Assembly (NCBI GenBank): GCA_023853785.1
Contig: JAJIRX010000333.1
Location: 31,552 to 95,551 of the forward strand
Origin: Psilocybe azurescens
Lineage: Eukaryota > Basidiomycota > Agaricomycetes > Agaricales > Agrocybaceae
Reading direction: 5' to 3'
DNA: 64,000 nt
Part shown: positions 11,575 to 22,090 of the stretch, piece by piece
Numbering within the stretch: the stretch's first letter is position 1
How the letters are laid out: each line of letters opens with the position of its first letter
Notes under the pieces: model-generated
Databases searched by the model: none
What the model saw: the letters and a program-made list of their open reading frames with translations, nothing else
Told to the model about the DNA's origin: nothing
Program-made: the position numbers and the translations under genes

Positions 11575-12700
11575 ATGATCGATCAGAAAGAGACGGCAAA
11601 CCAGAACTATCGCCCGGCTGCCGCTAAACTTGCCCACCACCAAGCCAGATCTCTATGCCTCAAACTAAATCAAGTCGAACGAGAGCTCTATCAATGCCTT
11701 CCACTAATTGCCAAGGTAGTTAAAAAGGCCAAGTCGTTCTATCTCTAAACCATACCCCCAACTACCCAAACAACGCAACATGTCTTTTATCAATACTCCT
11801 GCCGCTTCTTCCTCTTCTACCCCTGCTAACTCACGCCCGCGAGGCAAACTACCTGCCGTACCTCGCTATGCTCAAACACTGTCAACCTTCAAAGCCCTAG
11901 ACCTCTTTGCCAATGACAAGACGGCTCAGAAAATCTGCTCGTACTTCAAAGACCCAGACACTATTCTTGCCATCGACAAACTGGCAAAGGTCTCCGGAGC
12001 CCACCAACAAGGAGAACAAGAAATCCATCTTGCCAGGCTCCGGTCTCGTGTTCGACAATCTATGGCAACGGTTTTACTGGATCAACTTCAATCATGGGGA
12101 CTAGAAAGGGGAAATTCACGACGTGTTGAGAAAACATCGTCGCAAATCACCCACCACAAGAAAACTGTCCGTATTCCCTCTCACTAGTGCCCCTCTCCAG
12201 AACGCTGTTCCTTCTCGTCCCCTTCCTGCCCACCCTCCTGCCTATCATCGAGCAGTACAATTTTCACCAGTCATTGACAATTCACCACAGATTTTGCCTC
12301 CCGCCTCCACTCCCTCAAGATCTCCCATCCCTACACCTCCACCTCAACGATCTCCGAAGTAAACGACTCATCAACAAAGCTCGTCCACCGCTTCATTTTC
12401 TACAACAAATTGCTCAATGAGCACAACATCGGTCACGTGCTACCAATGCGGAGAACCTGGACATATTCGGCCTAAATTTCCTGAATTCAAGTGCATCTAC
12501 TGCTACCGATACAGCGCCCAGGCATTCTTTCTGAGACTGCAGCTATAACCCAGAAAACGAGCAACACATTGACCCCTATTATGGAGGAGTTGACGAGGAT
12601 CTTCTCTGACGATGCCGGAATCGCGCGAACACCACAGGCAAACCATATGGGAACTGATGAGCTCGAAGAACTGATGGACTTTACTCCTTCTGAGGCATAA
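11575..12700 (+). pseudogene. Extra ORF downstream of gypsy pol, with zinc knuckle
   Basis: Between the chromodomain and the 3' LTR lies about 1.2 kb of coding-like sequence in pieces. These are a short helical, Lys/Gln-rich piece (11575-11748), a 135-codon frame (11780-12187) with a Ser/Pro start and a helical middle, then a Pro-rich part. At about 12439-12480 there is a zinc-knuckle-like CYQCGEPGHIRPK that lacks the last Cys (Phe instead), followed by CIYC. The tail is acidic (12600-12700). It has the size and position of an env-like ORF but no signal peptide or membrane segment, so an RNA-binding accessory or second Gag-like protein is more likely. I do not recognise the family. Confidence 0.6.
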
Positions 12701-12720
12701 GGAGTGTAGTACGGGGGTAA

Positions 12721-13148
12721 TGTTACAACAAGTCTTTTTCTTTTCTCTTTTCTTTTCTTTTCTTTTCCTTTTCTTTGTCATCTTTCACATCATTGATACA
12801 TCATTGTATGTTCTGATGAACTTTCATTTCCATCTTTATGATCCATCATATCTACGAAACTCCATCATTCCTTGATGGACTTTCACTTCTATCTTTAATG
12901 ATACATCTTTCGATGAACGCTTGATCTGTTTCCTCTATTATTATATACATCTGCCGATGAACATTCAAACTTGTTTCAACTTGTTGTACGGTTCATAGTA
13001 TTTATACCAGGAAGGATCCATTGTATTCTTTAGCTAGTTCTTGAGAATCCAACCTGCTTAACTTGCTTAACTCAACTTGAACTTGTTCTTGTAAATGATT
13101 GGTGGTTAGATTATGCACACTGCGTGATTCTAACTTGAGATTGTAACA
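12721..13148 (+). repeat. Gypsy 3' LTR
   Basis: 428 bp matching 3329-3766, ending GATTGTAACA and followed by the target copy CCTGC. Confidence 0.93.
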
Positions 13149-13342
13149 CCTGCTAGGGCCTGGAGCCTAGCAAAGACCTGTCCGTATCCTTTTGTTACTT
13201 TTATGTCACTACTAGTTCTTCTATTCTTTATTATGTAGCTTCAACTTGGCTTTGACCACTCTATATTACAATAGCTACATCTACCTTAAATATCGACAGC
13301 ATGTACTCGATGTACACTAGTCAATCATATCATATTTAATTA
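13149..13342 (+). repeat. Copia 5' LTR, right part
   Basis: This continues the copia LTR after the gypsy insertion and matches 19091-19282 nearly base for base (GGGCCTGGAGCCTAGC through ATATCATATTTAATTA). The first five bases, CCTGC, are the right copy of the gypsy target duplication. Confidence 0.92.
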
Positions 13343-13354
13343 GGTTATGGGCCC
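13343..13354 (+). other. Copia primer-binding site, initiator tRNA-Met anticodon arm
   Basis: GGTTATGGGCCC follows the 5' LTR directly. It is complementary to the GGGCCCAUAACC segment of the eukaryotic initiator tRNA-Met anticodon arm. Priming from an internal tRNA-iMet half is established for Drosophila copia and yeast Ty5. The tRNA sequence used here is from general knowledge. Confidence 0.75.
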
Positions 13355-13429
13355 CGACTTGCCATAATCTCATACAAACATAAATCAACTCTAAATCCAA
13401 TTAAATTCAAACCTCTACTCTATTCTAAA

Positions 13430-14281
13430 TGTCTACTTGATCAAGGAAGAGTTCTTCAAAGTACCTAAGTTGCTTGCTGATGGTAGCAACTGGGTGACTT
13501 ACCATGACCGACTCCAGTGGGCGATGTCCACACGTGGGCTCATCAAGCACATCGACACCATAATTCCTGAGCCCATCGACCCAAACGCAGACACCCCCAT
13601 GCCAGATCCGTCTGATGCAACAGCATACCAAGCACACCTCAGTATGGACCAGGGTATCTGCTCCGTGTCGACAAGTAGGAGACGGCAGAGGCCGTTGTCA
13701 AGCAGAGCATTGTGAGCTCTGTACCAGATTCGATATTCAACCGCATCAAGACAAAGAAGACCGCGAAGGATGTCTGGAACGCCATCACGGAGATCTTCGA
13801 GTCTCGTTCCACCATAGTCACAATTGACTTGCGCCTCAAGCTTCAGAATGTCAAATGCGGCACATCTGAGGGTGTGCATGTGCATTTTGACAAGCTCGCA
13901 GACATGCACAAGCGGCTTGCATCCTACAGAACCACCCTCGGCGACCATGAGTACATGTCTATACTTGTGGGTTCACTCCCATCCACCTACGACTCCACCC
14001 TCTCATTCATTCTTGCCGTGTTGAAGCTCAGCAGGACCCTGTTGGACCCAGACACTGTCACTAGCCTCATTACAGATGACTTCGACTGTCACGAGCTCTT
14101 GAAGAAGGGGAAAGGGAAGGACGACAGAGATGTGGCATACCATGCAGGATCAGAAGAAAGGGGGAGAAAGGACAAGGAATGCCACAATTGCAAGAAGCAC
14201 AGACACTTCAAGGCAGATTGTTGGGCAAGGGGGTGGAAAGGAAGGTCAAGGACCAAAGGGGAAAGGAAAGGAAAATGGTGA
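13430..14281 (+). pseudogene. Copia Gag (capsid and zinc knuckle)
   Basis: This is the capsid region of Ty1/copia Gag. The N-terminal part (13437-13640) has KLLADGSNWVTYHDRLQWAM, the usual target of the Gag/UBN2 profile. The central part (13712-14110) includes KKTAKDVWNAITEIFESRST and LVGSLPSTYDS. A zinc knuckle, CHNCKKHRHFKADC (CX2CX4HX4C), lies near 14179-14220. A likely one-base deletion just after the ATG at 13430 and another shift between 13640 and 13712 break the frame. A basic, Lys/Gly-rich tail follows in a different frame up to about 14585. Confidence 0.85.
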
Positions 14282-14861
14282 TGGAAAGGGTGAAGGGAAG
14301 GGGCAGGGCAACGTCGGTGAACGCGGCTGCATCGGGAGAGCGAGGGAGGACAATGGGGTGTGGGCGGTCGTTGATGAGGGCAGGCGGATGAGTGATTGGG
14401 CTAGTGACAGCGGTGAGGATACTGACTGGTCAATTTTGAGTGACTCAAACCCTGACATGGACAAACACAAGAACACACCTGTACCCTCCACTATCCTGGA
14501 CATCAGCAAAGAAGACGAGAGCGTCTCCGCTACATCATGTTCTCCCACAAGGTGGAGCACACTGCTGCCGTCACCGTCTCCCTAACCTACAGTTCCATGC
14601 CGGGTCTCCAGAGCGTCACAGAAAGCATCAGCAGTGGAGAAACTGATTTGCTTCCTGACCTGGAAGAACTTACAGTCAGCTCAGAAGGTAGCGAGGAAGG
14701 ATTTGAGGGCTTACGGGTGGAGGAAGAAGATGATGACATCTTCTTTGAGTCTGAAGATGGGTTGTCAGGGGGAGTTCTTGAGGACACTGAGGCAACGGCT
14801 TTTGCCTTTGCAACACTTGCAGGATCAGTGACTATGAGAAACGCTGAGAGCGACCTCTCAC

Positions 14862-15070
14862 GATTCGGGAGCATCGCGCCACATGACCCCATTTTGCCAC
14901 TGCCTCATCAACTACATTGAGATTGACACCAGACCCATCACCGCAGCCGACAAGCAAGTTTTTCATGCAATAGGAAAGGGGGACCTGTGGGTCAGGGTTC
15001 CAAATGGTCAGACGACAACAACCATACTGCTCAAGGATGTCCTATACGCACCAGACATGGGACTAACTAT
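14862..15070 (+). pseudogene. Copia protease (retropepsin-like)
   Basis: The aspartic protease signature DSGASRHMTP is read from 14862. In copia elements it cleaves Gag-Pol. Downstream, GKGDLWVRVPNG and LLKDVLYAPDMGLTIISI match the usual flap and hydrophobic core of copia proteases. The catalytic Asp is codon 14862-14864. The frame carrying the DSG motif joins the integrase frame only through a shift near 14880. Upstream, 14540-14860 is an acidic, poorly conserved spacer. Confidence 0.8.
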
Positions 15071-16020
15071 TATTTCCATCAGTCACATTGCTGCAGCTGG
15101 TTATGCCTCCCTATTTTGTTCCAATTTCTGTCGCATCTTTGATGCAAAGCAGAAGTGTATCAGCCATATCCATGTCACGTCCAACAGGTTGTATCGGGTT
15201 GACCATGGGGATGTCATTGCAAGTGCGAGCATTCCAAAGATGAAATGCACACTTCTAGAGTTGCATCGGCGCATGGGTCACATTGCACCAGCTGCTGTGA
15301 GAGCATTGGTGGAGGAAGGACAAGTGGAAGGTGTTGAGCTGGAGGATGAAGGGGAGATGGGGAGTTGTGAGAGCTGTGAGTATGCGAAGATGACAAGAAA
15401 GGCAATCAGGAAAGAAAGGGCAGAGCCAAAGGCTGCCGCATTCAGCAATGAGGTACACTCTGATGTTTGGGGACCGGCCTCTACACAAACACTGCATCAC
15501 AAGCAGTACTACGCCTCCTTCACTGATGATGCAACATGCTGGTCCGTTATCAAGCTTCTCCACAGCAAAGACGATACCTTCCCAGCCTACAAAAACTTTG
15601 CAGCATGGGCAAAGACTCAGCATGGTGTCAAGATCAAGTGTCTTCATAGTGACAGGGGAGAGTACCTGGATCATGACTTTTGTGATTACCTGAAGAACCA
15701 TGGCACTGAACAACGACTTACCACGCACAACACACCTGAGCACAATGGTATCGCCAAAAACCTCAATCATCGCCTGCTAGAACGTGTTTGAGCTATTCTT
15801 CACCAGTTTGGGTTGCCAAAGTTCTTGTGGGGAGAGGCTGTGAAGCATGCGGTGTGGTTGAAGAATTGAACCTCGACTTGTGCACTTGCTGGGAAGACAC
15901 CTTATGAGGCACTGTATGGGAGGAAGCTGGATCTGAGGGGTTACCTGAGTGGGGGAGCAAGGTGTGGATACATCAGAAGGATAATGGGAAGTTGAATGGA
16001 CGGTCGAGAGAGGAAGATGG
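15071..16020 (+). pseudogene. Copia integrase
   Basis: The HHCC zinc domain (H...H, then CESC near 15366-15375) is followed by the integrase core. The core Asp residues are visible in HSDVWGPA (about 15449) and HSDRGEYL (about 15644). The catalytic Glu expected in the GIAE.LN motif is Lys (codon AAA, 15756-15758), a G to A change. Two TGA codons, at 15789-15791 and 15867-15869, fall where the family has Arg. Sequence typical of the end of copia integrase (LPKFLWGEAVKHAVWLKN, KTPYEALY) continues past them. The gene is inactive on three counts. Confidence 0.88.
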
Positions 16021-16027
16021 GTAGTAT

Positions 16028-17170
16028 TTGACAAAGAAAGCACACACACTCATCGCATCTACTGGCCTGACCAACACACAATTTCCATTGAACGCAATGT
16101 CAAGTTTGATGATGACTACATCCTTGTTCCTTCCATCTCCGACATGCCGTGTGAGGGGGGAGAGTAGCGAGGAAATGAGTATCAACCGGCCTGTCGTTGA
16201 CTCAGAATTTGACAATTCACCATCTTGCACTCCTACACCACCACCTCGTTCACCTACACCTGAGGAACCGCACCATTCAACACGCATTGCACAGGAGTAC
16301 GCCAATGGACACCCGAATTATAAACTCACTCGAGACTATGCCAAGAAATTGAACCAAGATGCAGCTGCGATTGCAGATGGAGAGGAGGACTTGGAGTTGG
16401 GAGGAGTGGAATTTGTGATGGGCATGGCAATGCTCAGCACAGAGGGGTTGGACCCGCGGACAGTGGAGGAAGCTCAGCAGAGATCGGATTGGCTGATGTG
16501 GGAGGAGGCAATGAGGAAGGAGTTGGACACACTGAGGACGGCTGGAACTTGGGAAGAGGTGGAGCGACCGCAGGGGAAGAACATAGTGGGGTGCAAGTGG
16601 GTCTTCAGAATCAAGAAGGACGCACAAGAACATATCAAGAAATACAAGGCACGGCTTGTTGCTCGAGGCTTCACCCAGGTCTATGGAGTCAACTACACCA
16701 AAACCTTCGCCCCTGTTGCCAAACTCGCCAGCCTGTGCACCATTCTCGCTAATGCGGCTCGGGAGGATTGGCCTATCGAGGTCTTCGACTTCAACTCAGC
16801 ATTCTTGAACAGCAAGCTGGACGAGGAGATATTCAAGCAGCTTCCACCAGGGTCAGGATTCAACACACAGACACATGTCGCTAAACTCAAGAAGGCTCTT
16901 TATGGTTTGAAGCAGGGGGAAGGACTTGGTATCAGTCACTTTACCGTGCTCTGACGGACTTGGGGTTCAAACGGGCAGAGTATGATCACGGAGTCTTCTT
17001 TCTTTGAACAGGCAACAGCATCGTTATCCTAGCCATCCACGTCGACAATTGCAACATCACAGGCACAATGCAAGCACTTCTTAATGAGCAAAAGAAGAAA
17101 ATAAATGCCATTTATGCGATGACAGATGTAGGACCCATCAGCTGGCTGCTTGGGATCCAGGTGACTACGC
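16028..17170 (+). pseudogene. Copia reverse transcriptase
   Basis: This matches the Ty1/copia reverse transcriptase family (RVT_2). Near 16590-16720 lies VGCKWVFRIKK, then YKARLVARGFTQ and the NYTKTFAPVAKL block. DFNSAFLNSKLDEEIF follows, then ALYGLKQG. An extra base near 16915 shifts the frame. TGA at 17005-17007 replaces the Arg expected before TGNS. At the catalytic site the usual VDD is VDN (17041-17049; second Asp to Asn), so the polymerase would be inactive even if reading were restored. A Pro/Ser/Thr-rich linker (16100-16330) precedes the domain. Confidence 0.9.
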
Positions 17171-17191
17171 GATCGACAGAACTGCACTATC

Positions 17192-19035
17192 ATGCTCTCG
17201 CAGCAAAGCTACATTGACTCCATCATTGCACATTTCAACTTCAGTGATGCAAAACCCCTTGCAATCCTGATGGACCCCAACACAATGATTTCAAAGGACG
17301 ACTGCCCTATGGATGCAGAAGAAATAGCACACATGCAGCATATTCCCTACCGAGAGGCCATCGGGTCTCTCATGTATGCCAGCATTGGCACACGTCCAGA
17401 TATCGCTTTCGCTGTCTCAACTCTCTCGCAGTTCCTTGACAACCTGGGCCAGGCACATTGGGAAGGTGTCAAGCGGGTGTTTAGGTACCTGTTGGGTACA
17501 AAGGGATGGGGATTGAGTTACGGGGAGGAAGAATAGGGCTGGAAGGGTATACAGATGCAGATGGAGCTTCGCGAGGATCATAGGCGCGCAATCATGGGCT
17601 ACGCATTCATCATTGACGGCGGTGAGATGTTTAGTGCGGGGTGACTTTGTAATTGCCCAATACACAACACCCAATCAAATATTTATATTGATCAGTTCGA
17701 TCTGGGAGGGTAAGCTCGTAAGGCTTATTACAATAACTAGTTTAGCAGAGTACAGACTTAGATGATCGCTCTGGGGTGATCACTAGTAGCTAGAGAACAC
17801 TTTTACAGGCTAGTACACACAAGACACTTGAATAGTAAGGGCGATCTTTCTATATGAGGGCGATCACCAATATCAGGGGGATCGCTTTTGGGGGCGAGTG
17901 TACATGGGACACTTAACAGTTCTCTTTATAAAACCCAAACTCAAACTTTATCAAACACTATAAGCGATCACCCATATTAACACGTAGTAGATCCTTGGTT
18001 TCTATAAGCAACTGGGCACACTAGTCCACAGTCCTTAGTTTACTATAGGCAACGTCCTGAAAACAGTCGGATTTCTCTGACAGTCGTCCCTAGTTACTAT
18101 GAGCGATACATTCGGTCTGTAGGGCGATCACCCGTGCGGTGCAGTGATGCCTGATCCCCAAGCCGGTTGATCGCCCTAATTTAGTGAACAGCCTTGTGAG
18201 GCCTGGACACGGTGATCGCTTTGCTAATTAATAAGGTTTTCATTACTTGGCGATCACTTGGTAAGACACTGGTGGGTGTTACCCCTTGTAAGAGCCAAGG
18301 TCATTTCTTAAGAGTTTCTTCTTTGCATGGGACTAATAGTATGATCAATGGACCAGGTGATCGCTTCGGACACTTGGTTAGGGTTGCTTTGATAGCTGTG
18401 TAGGAAACTAAAGGTAGTATTTGATTTGTAGCACTGATTAATAGGCCACACTACACCTTAGTTGGTTTGTAAGGTCTATTACTCTTGTTGGCCCACTAGG
18501 AAGTAAAGCCTCAAAGCCTAATAGTCTGGCGTATCTCCTACCCTTCACTAGTATAATGTACTAGTTTATTACAGATAACAATCGCAAAAATAAGGGCCTC
18601 TGTATCTCACTATGAATTGTAAGCTCAGAATGGTTTACACCCTTTCAGCAGTGCCGTCTCCTGGAGTTCACGCAAGCAAGAGCTGGTCACTCTTTCAACA
18701 ACAGAGGCCGAAGTATGTTGCAGCAACACACGCAGCACGGGAAGCAATATGGCTTCAAACTTCATAGGGGAAGTTTTCTTACCTCTACTTCACCTACCAC
18801 TCTTCACTCGCGACAATCAATCCGCTATCGCCATTGCTACAAACGGAAACTTTCATGCGCGCACCAAACACATCAACATACGATATCATTTCATCAAGTT
18901 CATCATCGAAAACGGCAGCATTAATCTTGTTTATTGTGCTACAGACGACATGGCAGCTGATACATTCACAAAGGCCTTACCTAGCGTGAAAGGCAAAGCA
19001 CTTCGCAGCTGCTTTGGGACTCAAGCCGACGACTT
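17192..19035 (+). pseudogene. Copia RT connection and RNase H, split by an insertion
   Basis: 17192-17536 holds the conserved RT tail (YREAIGSLMYASIGTRPDIA and WEGVKRVFRYLLGTKGWGL). The RNase H begins with the YTDAD block around 17547-17565 in a shifted frame and runs to IDGG at 17622. It is then interrupted by the 1-kb repeat at 17623-18650. It resumes with VSWSSRKQELVTLSTTEAEY (18655-18715), DNQSAIAIA (about 18811) and RTKHINIRYHFIK (18859-18900), the classic copia RNase H ending. Confidence 0.88.
17623..18650. repeat. GATCGC-rich non-coding element, short copy
   Basis: This 1028-bp block separates two halves of the copia RNase H, so it is an insertion. It starts TGAGATGTTTAG and ends TTTCAGCA. 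The flanks CGGTG and CAGTG may be a decayed 5-bp target duplication. No coding capacity was seen. GCGATCAC and GATCGCT motifs recur throughout, and TATAAAA lies near 17936. Its two ends match those of the 1.93-kb block at 26292-28221, and the middle ~900 bp of that copy is missing here. It may be a solo LTR or a MITE-like element. The class is undecided. Confidence 0.7.
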
Positions 19036-19040
19036 CGTGT

Positions 19041-19050
19041 TTGAGGGGGG
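19041..19050 (+). other. Copia polypurine tract
   Basis: GAGGGGGGAG lies directly upstream of the 3' LTR, the position of the plus-strand primer in LTR retrotransposons. Confidence 0.7.
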
Positions 19051-19282
19051 AGTTTTGAATTGGCAAGCGACGTGTCGTTGTCGTCGATACCTGATAGGGC
19101 CTGGAGCCTAGCAAAGACCTGTCCATATCCTTTTGTTACTTTTATGTTACTACTAGTTCTTCTATTCTTTATTATGTAGCTTCAACTTGGCTTTGACCAC
19201 TCTATATTACAATAGCTACATCTACCTTAAATACGACAGCATGTACTCGATGTACACTAGTCAATCATATCATATTTAATTA
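19051..19282 (+). repeat. Copia 3' LTR
   Basis: About 232 bp matching the two pieces of the 5' LTR with only a few substitutions. It is followed by the right target duplication CTGGC (19283-19287). Its uninterrupted run across ATACCTGATAGGGCC shows the site where the gypsy entered the other LTR. Confidence 0.92.
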
Positions 19283-19466
19283 CTGGCAACTTCTGAGTGC
19301 ACTAAATGATAGCAGCTTCTGAGATGCCTCAAGCTGAGGACTTTGAGTATCAATGGTGAGAGCAAGCCATCAAAAGTGCATGTATTATTGATTGCCTCAT
19401 AAGGCAAAATTTGTTTGTATTGAAATAATGGCAGAAGGAATACTTTGTGGCAAACAAATGAAGGTA

Positions 19467-19582
19467 GAATTACAAAATTATGTAGACTATGTATGAAAAT
19501 GGGCCAAACAGAAAATATATCAACATGAATGCTATGATATTAATGGGACCAATTACCAGGCCAGCAAGTAAAATCTAACAAG
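19467..19582 (-). repeat. Putative 5' LTR of the gag-only element
   Basis: Direct repeat of 2146-2261. On the minus strand it starts TGTTAGATTTTAC. The gag remnant lies downstream of it in that orientation once the copia is taken out. Confidence 0.55.
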
Positions 19583-19587
19583 ATGGA

Positions 19588-20164
19588 GGAAAAAGGCATG
19601 GGTCATTGACTTGTTGCAGTTTCGGCTTATAGGCTTATTGCTGCAATCAGTTATGTACATCGGCCCACAGATCTATTCTAGTGTCAGATATTGTTAGTTT
19701 TTGTGATTAAACACTTTGTTTCTAATGTTTTACACTTGATATTTGGACTTGTACAAATGGACACTTAGTTAGAATTCGCTCTTTTCGGTGTTTTTGCACA
19801 CTGTTCTGTTAATAACTTTTTGTAGAGTAAAGTTATTCAAATTCTGATCACTGATCCGGAATCCCCTCGTTGAGACGGTTCCGGTGATATATAATTTGTC
19901 ATGTAATTATAGGTTTGGTGTTTTGACGCAATATTGTGGACACCTATAGTCATGCCTCGCCATTTTTAGACACTTAGCCATGTAAAAGACCAGTATTCCT
20001 ACTATGTCTGAGGAAACAAAGACACTAGAACAAGATTTGGAGTCTACAGAAGCAATTTACTATTTTCACTCATACTTGTCATTGTTGCGCATTTGAGATT
20101 TGACTCTATTGTTACTCATCAGTATAGCTACTGATTTGTGCATTATTGTCTATTTCTAACAGAT
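19588..20164. other. Host sequence, probably intronic
   Basis: No open frame of note. The last 60 bp end in a pyrimidine-rich stretch and TTTCTAACAG, a good 3' splice site, directly before the P450 exon start at 20163-20178. I did not find the P450 N-terminus here. Confidence 0.45.
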
Positions 20165-20349
20165 ATGACCATTGCAAACCGCTCCTTGATCTGTTACCAC
20201 GACCATCAACGAAGCTCCCACGCTTATAAAGGGCGGGGCGACCAGTCGAAGGGACAGAATAACAGATCACAGTAGAGCACTACACACTTCTCCCTAATCT
20301 ACTACACATAAAACATTCTAAATCACCTTTATAATCACTAGAATTGAAT

Positions 20350-22083
20350 ATGAACACTATAAGCGGAACAGCACGAAGCAAAAAGACTACCTCAGCTATA
20401 AACACACAAAACACTCAGAGCTCAGCAAAGTCAAGCGGATGTGCAACCAGGGCCAACAGACCAGCGGACATAGTGGAGGAAAATGAGGTCATAAAAGGAT
20501 CGAAGACGGAAGGGAATTCCTCGAAGGGAAGCAGCTACTAGTACCAGCAGGACGCCCGCTCACGATGGCTATGGCAGGATCATGTCTACACCAAATCATG
20601 GACTCCTTGCACAAGATCCCGGAAGTCGTCAGGCAGGCACTGAGAGCCCTAGCATATCTGATGGAAGACACAGATCAAGAGGAGGCAACACAGGCCTACC
20701 ACAACGGGTTCAACTCAGAACTGGAATTTTTCACTTTGGAACTCACACAACTCGTGAAACACACGCAATTGAAGGTGGACGCAAAGATGGAAGAAATCAC
20801 AAAAGCAACAGCGGACCTGGTCAACCTGGCCAAAGAGTCCGCCTTGCAGACCAGGATCGCCTCGCAAAGCCAATCGCCAGCAACCGGTCACCCTCAACAA
20901 AGCAGGCCATCGTATAGTCAGGTCTTATCGCAACCTCCAGCCTCGATCAACCCCAGACTGCTGGCACAACACGGTATCCGTCAACGTCAGCTCATGCTGA
21001 AGGGAATCGGTACAAACTCAGGCATCACAGGACTCGAGGACAAGGAAATAAGAGATAACCTTAATAACTCGCTCAAGGAAATGGCTACCAACGTGGTCCA
21101 ACTACGATCGGTGACAAGACAACGCAATGGGGGACTACTAGTGGAGTTCGATTCTGACTACGGAGCAGCATGGGGAAGGAACGAAGAGAACATAGCACAA
21201 ATGTGCAAAGCTATTGGGGAAGGGGTGGAGACCCAAAGGAGAACATACCAGCTAATCGCCAGAATTTGCGCCGCTTAGCGCTAAGCCAGAAGACCCAAAA
21301 TTCATAGAAGAAGTCGAAGATTCAAACAGAATGGAGGGAGGAGTTATATCTTCCATGCAATGGGCGAAGGCAGAGAACCGAAGGAAGGAGCACCAGAAAT
21401 GGGCTCATATAATTCTTACCACTGACAACGTCAACGAAGTTAACCGTATGATTGCTCTAGGGATCTATATCGCCAACAAAAGAGTCTCAGTCGAAAAATG
21501 CAAAGCTGACCCCACTCGATGTCTCAAATGCCAGGGATACAGCCATTACACTAAAGACTGCAGCGCAAAGTTTGACACATGCGGACAATGCGGTGAGAAG
21601 GGACACCGCACAAAAGAATGTACCAGCCTAAAGAAATACTGTGTATCTTGCACAGCGGAGGACCACGCGAGATACGATAGACTCTGCCTGGTGTTTCTGA
21701 AGAAGGCCGCGGATAAGAATCTCATCACTCCAGAAAACAACTTACCATTCATCCCAACAGATGAACCATGGACCTGGTCAACAGACTACAACATACTACC
21801 CAGTGTAACAAGGCAAACAGCAAGCATCAACACCTTACCAATAAACCCGCCACAAGAAAGTCAGAAGACCACGTATAGGAAGCACACGATGAGACAGGAG
21901 GAGATGGCCATTGCAGCTACAGAGACCCACAATCCACAATCAAGGCTACCTACACCCACACCACCTCCCTCCAGTTCAGCTAGTAGACACCTGCCCAATG
22001 GCACGAGAGAAGGCATCACACCCGAGAAATGGGGCGACTCACCCCTCAAGACGGGCGAGCTACCACCATCAAATCTCACCTAA
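20350..22083 (+). pseudogene. LINE ORF1 (Gag-like, triple zinc knuckle)
   Basis: The beginning (20350-20541) is Ser/Thr-rich and ends in TAG, after which the reading shifts to 20565-21278. That part is helical (VKHTQLKVDAKMEEITKATADL) followed by QRQLMLKGIGTNSGITG, typical of LINE ORF1 RNA-binding proteins. A second break near 21278-21330 leads to the C-terminal part. This has three cysteine motifs in a row: CLKCQGYSHYTKDC, CGQCGEKGHRTKEC and CVSCTAEDHARYDRLC (about 21520-21690). A Pro/Ser tail ends at 22083. The product would coat the LINE RNA. The two frame breaks make it a pseudogene. Confidence 0.85.
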
Positions 22084-22090
22084 TCTTAAA

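Larger units (their letters stand above)
3329..13148 (+). mobile_element. Ty3/gypsy chromovirus, interrupted by a Harbinger element
   Basis: The LTRs at 3329-3766 and 12721-13148 run TGTTAC...GTAACA and are nearly identical. The target duplication is CCCGC (3324-3328) and CCTGC (13149-13153), with one mismatch. The internal order gag, protease, RT, RNase H, integrase, chromodomain is that of chromoviruses, with an extra zinc-knuckle ORF downstream. A 2.8-kb PIF/Harbinger element (6268-9084) splits the RT. Frameshifts and stops occur throughout, so it is inactive. A polypurine tract (ACGGGGGTAA, 12711-12720) precedes the 3' LTR. I did not recognise a tRNA primer site after 3766. Confidence 0.93.
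3287..19282 (+). mobile_element. Ty1/copia LTR retrotransposon, interrupted and degenerate
   Basis: The 5' LTR starts TGTTGAATTGGC at 3287 and resumes after the nested gypsy at 13154, ending at 13342. The 3' LTR is 19051-19282. A 5-bp target duplication CTGGC sits at 3282-3286 and 19283-19287. The internal order is gag, protease, integrase, reverse transcriptase, RNase H, the Ty1/copia order. A primer-binding site lies at 13343-13354 and a polypurine tract just before the 3' LTR. Insertions split the 5' LTR (gypsy, 3329-13148) and the RNase H (17623-18650). Frameshifts, TGA stops and substituted catalytic residues show that it is dead. Confidence 0.93.
2146..19582 (-). mobile_element. Gag-only (non-autonomous) LTR retrotransposon, interrupted
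   Basis: Two direct repeats of about 116 bp lie at 2146-2261 and 19467-19582. Read on the minus strand both begin TGTTRGATTT and continue through TTTTGTAATYCTAC. Between them, once the nested copia element (3287-19282) is removed, lies one minus-strand gag-like gene (3272 to 2398) and no protease, integrase or reverse transcriptase. That fits a terminal-repeat gag-only element that would rely on another copia for its enzymes. No clear target-site duplication or primer-binding site was found, so the exact ends and the interpretation are uncertain. A deleted copia with very short LTRs is the alternative. Confidence 0.5.

Noticed and set aside
11575..12700. Envelope-like gene in the gypsy element
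   Set aside because: Position fits, but there is no signal peptide, membrane segment or cysteine pattern. The zinc knuckle points to nucleic-acid binding.
13499..13948. 149-codon minus-strand ORF
   Set aside because: It is antisense to the copia Gag, which has clear family motifs.
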